Below, in pieces: positions 1 to 5,283 of a stretch of DNA of 13,670 nucleotides (its first letter is position 1; each line of letters starts with the position of its first letter). A program made the translations under genes and the position numbers. This DNA is from Firmicutes bacterium ZCTH02-B6. GTDB taxonomy: Bacteria; Bacillota; Limnochordia; Limnochordales; ZCTH02-B6. The stretch lies in the NCBI GenBank assembly GCA_002159155.1, contig LZRQ01000088.1, positions 1-13,670 on the forward strand, written 5' to 3'. The notes below the pieces were generated by a model. The model saw only the letters and a list, made by a program, of their open reading frames with translations. It was not told the origin of the DNA and made no database searches.

Positions 1-621
1 CACATGTACAGCTCCAAGGCTATCCGGGTGTCGTTCCAGCTGCTGCAGGACAGCGCTTTCGACCTGGCGACCTACATCGCAGCCAAGCTGGGCGAGCGAA
101 TCGGCCGCGTCACGAACCGGCACTTCACTGTCGGCAGCGGAACCGGCGAGCCTAAGGGCGTGGTCACGGCTGCTGTGGTCGGCAAGACCGCTGCTTCCGC
201 GAGCGGTATCACGGACCTGGAGCTGGTCGACTTGGTCCACTCCATTGACCCGGCCTACCGGGCGCAGGCGGAGTTCATGTTCCACGACGACACCCTCCGG
301 CTCCTGAAGAACCTGCGGGACCAGGAAGGGCGGCCGCTGTGGCTGCCTGGCCTTGCGGTGCGTGAACCCGACACCATCCTCGGTCATCGGTATGTGGTGA
401 ACAATCACATGCCGCAGATCGGTGCCGGGAACAAGTCGGTGCTCTTCGGCGACTTCTCCAAGTATTACATCCGGGACGTCATGGACGTCCTGCTGATCCG
501 CTTGGACGAAGTCTACGCCGAGTACGGGCAGGTGGCGTTCCTGGCCTTCTCGCGCCACGACGGCACGCTGCTTGACGCCGGCACCCACCCGATCAAGGCG
601 CTGGAGCATCCGGCGTCCTAA
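1..621 (+). CDS. Major capsid protein, HK97 fold (C-terminal part; 5' end outside window)
   Basis: This is the shell-forming protein of the icosahedral head. The reading frame is already open at base 1, and about 206 residues are visible. HK97 gp5-type capsid proteins usually run to 300-400 residues, so the N-terminal scaffold/delta domain and most of the E-loop lie to the left. The first visible part (YSSKAIRVSFQLLQDSAFDL) matches the conserved stretch entering the long spine helix. It is followed by the family signature GSGTGEPKGVV at about residues 46-56, then P- and A-domain sequence with LVDLVHSIDPAYR and the late FGDFSKYYIRDV strand pattern. The ATG at base 4 is probably internal, because homology-like sequence begins at the window edge. 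It heads the structural operon, and a GC hairpin sits 21 bases after its stop. The family call is by motif recognition; I am confident of it. Confidence 0.9.
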   Translation, partial: HMYSSKAIRVSFQLLQDSAFDLATYIAAKLGERIGRVTNRHFTVGSGTGEPKGVVTAAVVGKTAASASGITDLELVDLVHSIDPAYRAQAEFMFHDDTLRLLKNLRDQEGRPLWLPGLAVREPDTILGHRYVVNNHMPQIGAGNKSVLFGDFSKYYIRDVMDVLLIRLDEVYAEYGQVAFLAFSRHDGTLLDAGTHPIKALEHPAS

Positions 622-641
622 CGGCAACAGCAGCGAGAGAC

Positions 642-669
642 AGAGGGCGGCCCCGAGCAGCCGCCCTCT
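642..669 (+). terminator. Perfect 10-bp GC hairpin downstream of the capsid gene (no T-tract)
   Basis: AGAGGGCGGC (642-651) and GCCGCCCTCT (660-669) are perfect inverted complements around an 8-nt loop. The structure lies between the capsid stop and the ribosome binding site of the next gene. No run of T follows, so it is a poor intrinsic terminator. A 3' stability element protecting the abundant capsid message, or a weak attenuator, fits better. The structure is seen in the sequence; the role is inferred. Confidence 0.5.
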
Positions 670-690
670 CTACTTGCAAGGGGTGACACC

Positions 691-945
691 ATGAGCCAGA
701 AGGCAAAGCAGGGCTTTGTGAAGGTGCGGATGACGGTCAGCAGCACGCTGGCCCGGGCCGGCGCCGTCATCGAGCGGCCAGAGGATGAGGCCAGGCGGCT
801 CATCGCCGCGGGCTACGCCCAGCCGTATGACGAAGGCCAGGAGTACGCGATCCGGGCCGAGCTGGCGCAACTTGCCGACCGGGTCGCTGCCCTTGAGGCT
901 GCCGTCGGGGCCAAGGCCGAGAAGGAACAGGCGAAGGAGAAGTAA
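691..945 (+). CDS. Small capsid-adjacent protein with C-terminal coiled coil
   Basis: An 84-residue protein preceded by a good ribosome binding site (AAGGGGTG, 678-685). The N-terminal half (about 1-45) looks like a small beta-rich domain ending in EARRLIAAGYAQPY. That layout recalls the YqbF-like small proteins found between capsid and connector genes in Bacillus PBSX/skin-type prophages. The C-terminal 35 residues have a leucine/alanine heptad pattern (AELAQLADRVAALEAAV) ending in a Lys/Glu-rich tail, so a short coiled coil is likely. The start of the adaptor gene follows its stop by three bases. Its function is unknown; its position suggests a head decoration or head-completion role, which is inference from gene order only. 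I do not recognise a catalytic motif. Confidence 0.72.
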   Translation: MSQKAKQGFVKVRMTVSSTLARAGAVIERPEDEARRLIAAGYAQPYDEGQEYAIRAELAQLADRVAALEAAVGAKAEKEQAKEK

Positions 946-948
946 GCG

Positions 949-1548
949 ATGCTGTCTCCCGATGCGTTGACCACTGTTCCGGTACTGAAAGCAGAGCTTT
1001 CCATCCCGGCGGAAGACACGTCGCGGGATGAGCTGCTGGCCCGGGCCATCGAGGCGGCCAGCGATGCCATCCGCCGCTACTGCCGGCGGGACTTTGCCCG
1101 GCGGACGGTCACGGAGCAGCTGGTCGGCCACGGGACAGCATCGCTGATGCTCTCGCTTACGCCCATCGTCACGGTTGACTCCATCGAGTTGTACGGCGAG
1201 CCCGTCCCACTGGAGGACGTCGCCATCAACGCGAAGGCCGGTCTGATTACCCGGCGATACGGCGTATGGCCGGAGGCCGCGGCACCAAACGTCGTGGTCA
1301 CCTATACGGGCGGCTACGTGACGCCGGCGCAGGCGGCCGCGGACTCGGGGCTGACCAGGGACTTGCCGCACGACATCGAGGCCGCCTGTCTCATCATCGC
1401 CGCGAACAGGATTCAGTCCATGGGGCAGCCGGTGGACGCCCAGATCCTCCAGGTGGAACAGATCCGGGTCCACTGGTCCGAGGGTGGGCGGCAGGGCATC
1501 CCGCAGCAAGCCGCCATGCTGTTGGAGCCGTACGTGAGGTGGGCGTAA
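949..1548 (+). CDS. Head-tail connector/adaptor protein, gp6-like
   Basis: 199 residues, led by an AAGGAGA site (934-940). It belongs by pattern to the HK97 gp6 / SPP1 gp15 / Bacillus YqbG adaptor group, which docks as a ring under the portal and links it to the stopper. Visible family features are an opening helix pair with DELLARAIEAASDAIRRYC (about residues 25-44) followed by RRDF, a middle beta section with the LTPIVTVDSIELYG pattern (about 70-85), and the VVVTYTGGY strand (about 116-124). A helix then runs through LPHDIEAACLIIAANR. These helical packets flanking a YTGGY-like strand are typical. The length is slightly above the 100-200 usual for the family. Its stop overlaps the next start by one base (TAATG), indicating translational coupling. 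Confidence 0.82.
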   Translation: MLSPDALTTVPVLKAELSIPAEDTSRDELLARAIEAASDAIRRYCRRDFARRTVTEQLVGHGTASLMLSLTPIVTVDSIELYGEPVPLEDVAINAKAGLITRRYGVWPEAAAPNVVVTYTGGYVTPAQAAADSGLTRDLPHDIEAACLIIAANRIQSMGQPVDAQILQVEQIRVHWSEGGRQGIPQQAAMLLEPYVRWA

Positions 1549-2090
1549 TGGCGAAGGTGCGGGATAAAAGCCGCATCCCCAATATCCTCCGGGTCATCGC
1601 CCGCATCAACCAGCGGGAGGCTCGTGTCGGCATTTTCGAGGATGCACCGCGGCTAGTGCAAGTCGCAGCCGCCAACGAGTTTGGTGTTGACCAGCCCGTG
1701 ACGCCGGAGCTCCACAAGCTGCTGCGGCTGCTGGCCCGGGAGTACGGCGCACCGACGGACACGCTTCCCAAGGTGGGCGGGCGATTCCGCATCCCTGAAC
1801 GGTCGTTTTTGCGGGCAACGGCCGATGAGAGTGAGGACACGTTGCGGGAGGCCGCAACCGAATCCATCACTCGGATGATGAGGGGCGAGCTGGACGCCTA
1901 CGAAACGCTGGTTGAGACGGCCAAGCCAATCCAGCAGGCCGTCATCGAGCGGGTCGCTCGGGGTGATGGGTTTGAGCCCAACGACCCGTTCACCGTGGCG
2001 CTAAAGGGGCACGCCAGACCCCTCATCGGCCGGACTGGCGTGTTGGAGACGACCCAGGGCATCCGCCTCCGGGTGGTGCGTCGTGCATGA
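1548..2090 (+). CDS. Neck / virion morphogenesis protein, HK97 gp10-like (Mu gpG-like)
   Basis: 180 residues from the ATG that overlaps the upstream stop by one base; GAGGT at 1536-1540 serves as ribosome binding site. The frame stays open upstream to base 1266, but that part is a shadow of the adaptor gene. Recognisable features are an early strand and switch REARVGIFEDA followed by AAANEFGV (about residues 40-47), the IPERSFLRATADE motif (about 83-95) that corresponds to the IPxRPFL box of gp10/Mu-G-like proteins, and a C-terminal RPLIGRTGVLE segment matching their PLxDTGxL box. Family members cap or complete the neck between stopper and tail. The subtype cannot be settled without a profile search. 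The next gene's ATG overlaps its stop (ATGA). Confidence 0.78.
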   Translation: MAKVRDKSRIPNILRVIARINQREARVGIFEDAPRLVQVAAANEFGVDQPVTPELHKLLRLLAREYGAPTDTLPKVGGRFRIPERSFLRATADESEDTLREAATESITRMMRGELDAYETLVETAKPIQQAVIERVARGDGFEPNDPFTVALKGHARPLIGRTGVLETTQGIRLRVVRRA

Positions 2091-2449
2091 TGCGGCTAAA
2101 CATGGGCTTCATGGCCCGGACGTTCGGCGAGCAGGTGGAGTTTACGGTCCCGGGGACGGGCGGGTACTACGACGATATGGGGCGCTGGGTGCCGGGCCAG
2201 CCGCCACAGACGGTTTCGGCCACGGCCACCATTCTGCCAATGACGGCTTATGACCTTCAGTTCTATGAGGGCGGGACGTACACGACTGAGGATGTGAAGG
2301 TCATCGTCGAGGGCAAAGTGGACCTGCCCATCGGGACCCAATTCCGACGGGACGGGGGCACGTACGAGCTGCGGGAATTGCGCAACTACGACCGCGTCGC
2401 GAACCTGCGGCGCTACGTGGCCAAGCGGCTCCGGGAGGGGTCGCCGTGA
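2087..2449 (+). CDS. Head closure / stopper-like protein
   Basis: 120 residues. The start chosen overlaps the previous stop as ATGA; two further in-frame Met codons follow at 2090 and 2102, so the true N-terminus may be a few residues shorter. The protein is beta-rich, with a GEQVEFTVPG strand, a GYYDDMGRWVPG turn, the core ATILPMTAYDLQFYEGGTYT, then EDVKVIV and a GGTYELRELRNYD segment. This arrangement resembles the head-tail joining/stopper group (SPP1 gp16-like), whose ring closes the DNA channel after packaging. That identity rests on pattern and position between neck protein and tail terminator. It could instead be a minor head protein. Its stop overlaps the next start as GTGA. Confidence 0.66.
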   Translation: MMRLNMGFMARTFGEQVEFTVPGTGGYYDDMGRWVPGQPPQTVSATATILPMTAYDLQFYEGGTYTTEDVKVIVEGKVDLPIGTQFRRDGGTYELRELRNYDRVANLRRYVAKRLREGSP

Positions 2450-2997
2450 TCGACATGGCGACTCTTCAGACCCGGATTGTCACCGGACTGCGGGCACATC
2501 TGCAGCCGCTCGGCGTCACCGCTGTCATCGAGCGGGACCAAGATGCGCCGGCGCCGCCGTACCCGTTCGTTGGGTTCAAATGGATCGCCATCACGCCCGA
2601 GGCTGGGAACCTGCGGCGCACCCGGGAGACGGTGCCGTCCAAGGATCCGCGGTTCCCGCTGGACGTGCAGTACACGTACGTCCGCAACCCGGTGATGACT
2701 CTTTCGGTGACGCTGTTCGACACGGACGGTTTCAGGATCCACTCGCTCACGCAGGCGGCCCATGACTGGGTCGCTATTCCCGAGTTGGGTGGCGACTGGC
2801 TGCAGCCCACCGGCGCCGTCATCGTGGAGGTGACGGCCATCACGGATCGGACGGTGATTTTGGACGAGCAGGTCGAGCGCAGGCAAGGATTCGACGTACG
2901 CCTGCGGGTGCTGGACATCGTGCAGGTGACGGTGCCGACCATTGAGCGGGTGCGCATCACCGGCATGGATGGCGTCACAAGGGAGATCGAGCTGTAA
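2446..2997 (+). CDS. Tail (neck) terminator protein, gp12-like
   Basis: 183 residues from a GTG that overlaps the upstream TGA; GGGAGGGG at 2433-2440 is a strong ribosome binding site. The pattern is that of the phage neck terminator gp12-like / LIC_12616 group: an opening helix (TLQTRIVTGLRAHL), a YPFVGFKWIAI strand, a central LSVTLFDTDGFRIHSLTQAA segment in which a strand leads into the long helix, and a late REIEL end. Such proteins form the hexameric ring that stops tube growth and joins the tail to the head. The location directly before the sheath is where contractile phages normally encode it. I am fairly confident. No unusual residues are noted. Confidence 0.75.
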   Translation: MIDMATLQTRIVTGLRAHLQPLGVTAVIERDQDAPAPPYPFVGFKWIAITPEAGNLRRTRETVPSKDPRFPLDVQYTYVRNPVMTLSVTLFDTDGFRIHSLTQAAHDWVAIPELGGDWLQPTGAVIVEVTAITDRTVILDEQVERRQGFDVRLRVLDIVQVTVPTIERVRITGMDGVTREIEL

Positions 2998-3001
2998 GGA
3001 G
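2996..3001 (+). promoter_or_regulatory. Ribosome binding site that decides the sheath start
   Basis: AAGGAG overlaps the TAA of the terminator gene. A GTG at 3003 would leave only one base of spacing, while the ATG at 3006 leaves four, so 3006 is the better start. A further in-frame GTG at 3012, with ten bases of spacing, also remains possible. Confidence 0.55.
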
Positions 3002-3005
3002 AGTG

Positions 3006-4040
3006 ATGACAGTGCCGTTGACGGATGTCGAGATCGTCATCAAGGACCAGACCAGGTCCCTCACCCAGAAGGGCTTTGGTTTGCCGCTGATTTTTGGGAC
3101 GACGAAGGACCACCCGTACACGGTGTACACGTCCCTGTCGGCGGTGGCCGAGGATTTCCAGCCAACGGATCCGGAACACCTGGCTGCCCAGGCGATTTTC
3201 CGGCAGTCGCCCAATCCGGGGCGGGTCGCTATCTACAGCGTCACTCGCGCGACCCCGACGCCCGGCGACCTGGCGGCCGCGCTTAACCAGTTGGTCCAAC
3301 AGCACAACGACTGGTACTGGCTGGTTTTCGCGCCGCGGCAGCAGCAGGAAAGCGATCTGGAGGACCTCGGGGACTGGGTCAGCGCGGCCGGCAAGATGTT
3401 CGTCTGCACTAACGAGAGCGGGATGACGGCGGCGCAGATCGTGGCTCAGGCCCAGGCCATCAACAGCAGCCGGGTGATCTATTTCGCCCATACGAAGCCC
3501 GACGATTATCCGGACGCCGCTTTGGTGGGCCGCATGGCGCCCGTCCAGCCCGGCGCCGCCACGTTCAAGTTCAAGACGCTTGACGGGGTCTCGGAGGCCG
3601 GCTTCACCGTCACGGAGATCGAGCAGTTGCACGAGGCCGGCGGGATTACGTACGTCTCCAAGTTCGGTGTGCTGCAGACCAGCGAGGGCTTTGTCACTGA
3701 CGGCACCTACGCCGACATCCAGCTGGCGAAGGACTGGCTCAAAGCCAGGATGGAAGAGCGTATCAGCCGGGTGCCCTACGTCAACGATAAGGTGCCGTAT
3801 GACAACATCGGCATCAGCATGATCGTCGAGCCCATCCGCACCACGCTGCAGCAGGCGACCGCGCTGGGCATTGTGGCCCGGGCCGACGACGGCACCGGGC
3901 TCTTTACTGTCCGGGCGCCGCGTCGGGAGGACGTGGACCCCAACGACCGGGCCAATCGCATCCTGCCGGACGTGTATTGGGAGGCCGTCCTGGCCGGCGC
4001 CGTGCATCGGGTTCGGGTGACGGGCGTCGTCCGGGTGTAA
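3006..4040 (+). CDS. Contractile tail sheath protein (DUF3383-like)
   Basis: 344 residues from the ATG; the frame also has a GTG one codon upstream. This is the sheath subunit that wraps the tail tube and contracts to drive it into the host. The N-terminus (VPLTDVEIVIKDQT) and the GFGLPLIFGTTKD / YTVYTSLSAVAEDF stretch have the sheath N-terminal pattern, where a beta hairpin is followed by the AVAEDF helix start. The QAIFRQSPNPGRVAIYSVTR segment (about residues 58-77) and the late pair of helices plus VRVTGVVRV end are also typical. DUF3383 is the closest family I recognise. The length is shorter than T4 gp18 (about 660) but normal for this compact type. A GC hairpin and a strong ribosome binding site separate it from the tube gene, as expected for two genes needed in high and separately tuned amounts. 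Confidence 0.85.
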   Translation: MTVPLTDVEIVIKDQTRSLTQKGFGLPLIFGTTKDHPYTVYTSLSAVAEDFQPTDPEHLAAQAIFRQSPNPGRVAIYSVTRATPTPGDLAAALNQLVQQHNDWYWLVFAPRQQQESDLEDLGDWVSAAGKMFVCTNESGMTAAQIVAQAQAINSSRVIYFAHTKPDDYPDAALVGRMAPVQPGAATFKFKTLDGVSEAGFTVTEIEQLHEAGGITYVSKFGVLQTSEGFVTDGTYADIQLAKDWLKARMEERISRVPYVNDKVPYDNIGISMIVEPIRTTLQQATALGIVARADDGTGLFTVRAPRREDVDPNDRANRILPDVYWEAVLAGAVHRVRVTGVVRV

Positions 4041-4053
4041 CGAGACAGGAGAC

Positions 4054-4075
4054 GGGGGCGCTGAACGGCGCCCCC
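4054..4075 (+). terminator. 8-bp all-GC hairpin between sheath and tube genes
   Basis: GGGGGCGC (4054-4061) pairs perfectly with GCGCCCCC (4068-4075) around a 6-nt loop, 13 bases after the sheath stop. The downstream bases CGCTTCATTT are only weakly T-rich. It may act as a partial terminator or as an mRNA 3' stabiliser for the sheath message. The structure is certain; the function is inferred. Confidence 0.5.
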
Positions 4076-4092
4076 CGCTTCATTTGGCCAGG

Positions 4093-4100
4093 AAGGAGGA
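4093..4100 (+). promoter_or_regulatory. Near-consensus ribosome binding site of the tail tube gene
   Basis: AAGGAGGA lies eight bases before the ATG at 4109. It is among the best Shine-Dalgarno matches in the window and fits the high copy number expected for tube subunits. Confidence 0.7.
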
Positions 4101-4108
4101 GCTAAAAC

Positions 4109-4543
4109 ATGGCCGATCTTTACGATCCCCGCAACGTGGCCGTCATCATCAACGGCCAGGAGGTCGTCGGCTTTGCCGACGGGACGTTCATCCGCGGCGA
4201 GCGGGCCACGGAGCGGTATCCCGAGCCGCATGTAGGCGCCAAAGGCGAAGTCACGTGGGTCCGCAATGGCAACAACACTGGCACAATCACCATCACGCTC
4301 AAGCACAACAGCGCCTCCAATGCGTTTCTGACGAGACTCTTCAAGGAGCAGGACCAGCCGGGCACCGAGATCACCATCTCAGTGCAGGATCGGAACTTCG
4401 AGGGAGACGTGTCCATCAGCGGCAGCGACTGCCGGATCGCCAACGTGCCGCCCTGGGAGCGCGGCGCCGAGGTCGGGTCGGTTGAATGGGTCATCCGCGT
4501 CGCTGACTATGACGCCGCGTTCGAGGGGGCGACCCAGGCATGA
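4109..4543 (+). CDS. Tail tube protein (DUF3277-like)
   Basis: 144 residues. It forms the stacked hexameric rings of the inner tail tube through which DNA passes. The opening YDPRNVAVIINGQEVVGFAD matches the start of DUF3277 structural proteins, which are the tube partners of DUF3383-type sheaths. The middle TGTITITLKHNSASNAFLTRL (strand, then helix) and late VEWVIRVADYD strands complete the beta-barrel-plus-helix pattern. The length is typical of compact tube proteins (about 140-170). The gene lies directly after the sheath and directly before the tail chaperone, the standard order of a contractile tail. Its stop overlaps the next start (ATGA). The likely strong expression follows from the near-consensus ribosome binding site. 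Confidence 0.85.
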   Translation: MADLYDPRNVAVIINGQEVVGFADGTFIRGERATERYPEPHVGAKGEVTWVRNGNNTGTITITLKHNSASNAFLTRLFKEQDQPGTEITISVQDRNFEGDVSISGSDCRIANVPPWERGAEVGSVEWVIRVADYDAAFEGATQA

Positions 4544-5025
4544 GTCCTGGCAACACCGGCAAAATCCAGCTGGGCGACCGTACCTACCACTACCAGCTGC
4601 CGTCGGCCATGTGGCAGTTGGAGCAGATGGACGAATTTCTGGAGAACCGCTCGGTGGAGGGCGCTAAGCGGCTGCTCAACACCATGCTGGAGAACACCAT
4701 CACGAAGCCAGCCGGTCTCACGGTGGATTCGTTCAAGTTGCCCGACGACGAGACGGTCGTCATCGGCGGGCTGGAGTTCCGGCTGCACCATCCCGGGGTG
4801 CCGTGGCAGGTATGGGCCGCCGCGGAGTACGTCGGGCCGAACGGGCAGCTGCGCCGGGCTACCTTCCTCAAAGGCTGCGTGGAGCGCGGCGTCATTACCG
4901 GCGCTTCGCCCGACCAACTGCGCTCGCTGGCCGACATCAACGCGCTGATCCGGGCAGTGAACGAGTTCTTGGACAAAGCGGAGCTGTGGCAGCTGTACTA
5001 CCACCTGTTCTTTCGCCAGCCGTAA
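4540..5025 (+). CDS. Tail assembly chaperone (gpG-like, zero-frame product)
   Basis: 161 residues, with its start overlapping the tube stop. It is the expected chaperone that coats the tape measure during tail assembly. The position between tube and tape measure is diagnostic for lambda gpG/gpGT analogues. It opens with a short strand (KIQLGDRTYHYQLP), then helices, an IGGLEFRLHHPGVPW section, and a helical C-terminus ending LYYHLFFRQP. No sequence-level family name is certain. The +1 reading frame is open from 4961 through 5266, overlapping the last 62 coding bases of this gene and continuing past its stop with protein-like sequence. A longer 'GT' fusion made by frameshifting is therefore likely; see the entries at 5011 and 5132. 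Confidence 0.78.
   Translation: MSPGNTGKIQLGDRTYHYQLPSAMWQLEQMDEFLENRSVEGAKRLLNTMLENTITKPAGLTVDSFKLPDDETVVIGGLEFRLHHPGVPWQVWAAAEYVGPNGQLRRATFLKGCVERGVITGASPDQLRSLADINALIRAVNEFLDKAELWQLYYHLFFRQP
5011..5014 (+). other. Candidate +1 programmed frameshift site (TTT C)
   Basis: In the zero frame the codons are CTG TTC TTT CGC CAG CCG TAA. If the Phe tRNA on TTT (5011-5013) moved one base forward it would pair with TTC, the better match for a GAA anticodon. Reading would then continue GCC AGC CGT in the +1 frame. The product would have 158 zero-frame plus 84 +1-frame residues, 242 in all. Other places inside the 62-base overlap (for example AAA G at 4975-4978) are also possible. The site is a hypothesis; the overlapping open frame is a direct observation. 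Confidence 0.35.
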
Positions 5026-5052
5026 GCAGAACAACGAGAATCCCGGACGGTA

Positions 5053-5098
5053 CCGCCAGAGGGCACGCCGCCAATGGCGCCTCTGGCGGTTGGTTTTC
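5053..5098 (+). terminator. Hairpin followed by T-rich tract within the chaperone second frame
   Basis: CCGCCAGAGG (5053-5062) and CCTCTGGCGG (5080-5089) form a perfect 10-bp stem. Inside the loop, CGCC (5069-5072) and GGCG (5076-5079) can add four more pairs. TTGGTTTTCT follows at 5090. This has the form of a rho-independent terminator, 27 bases after the zero-frame stop. It could set the ratio between head/shaft genes and the tape measure onward, or act as an RNA structure affecting frameshifting, though it lies farther than the usual 5-9 bases from any slip site. Confidence 0.5.
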
Positions 5099-5131
5099 TC
5101 AGGGTATTTCTCGTACTCCGAGGTCCGCGCG

Positions 5132-5269
5132 ATGACGTGGGACCAGGTAGAAGAGGCCAACGCGGCATTGGACATGCACGAAGAAGCGCTGGCCGCCGAG
5201 CGGGCCAGGATCGCCGAGGAAATGCAGCAACGCCCGCCCCGGCTGCCGGCGGTGAAAGTCAAGCGGTAA
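5132..5269 (+). CDS. Tail chaperone second frame (gpT-like extension; too short to call alone)
   Basis: From the ATG this encodes 45 residues (starting MTWDQVEEANAALDMHEEAL), mostly charged helix with a basic Pro/Lys end. The same frame is open back to 4961. The sequence before the ATG looks like protein rather than chance: RRQWRLWRLVFSGYFSYSEV, an aromatic/basic helix leading straight into the visible part. This recalls the small DUF6889-like or gpT-like partners encoded after tail chaperones, which are usually reached by ribosomal frameshifting. A weak GAGG site (5120-5123) eight bases before the ATG means independent translation is also possible. I favour a 242-residue fusion made by +1 (or -2) frameshift. 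It binds the tape measure by analogy with lambda gpGT. Confidence 0.6.
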   Translation: MTWDQVEEANAALDMHEEALAAERARIAEEMQQRPPRLPAVKVKR

Positions 5270-5283
5270 GGGAGGGTTGATCG

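Noticed and set aside
1266..1547. Upstream extension of the neck gene frame
   Set aside because: It reads as a shadow of the adaptor gene. The ATG at 1548 overlaps the adaptor stop, has a ribosome binding site, and the family-like sequence starts there.
2466..4007. 513-codon open frame on the minus strand
   Set aside because: It lies opposite the terminator and sheath genes, which have clear family patterns and ribosome binding sites. Its protein is low-complexity in Arg/Gly/His/Asp, as expected for the antisense of GC-rich coding DNA.
5074..5280. 68-codon open frame in the zero frame after the chaperone stop
   Set aside because: Its translation is Arg/Gly-rich shadow sequence. The +1 frame over the same region has the helix-forming, protein-like sequence.
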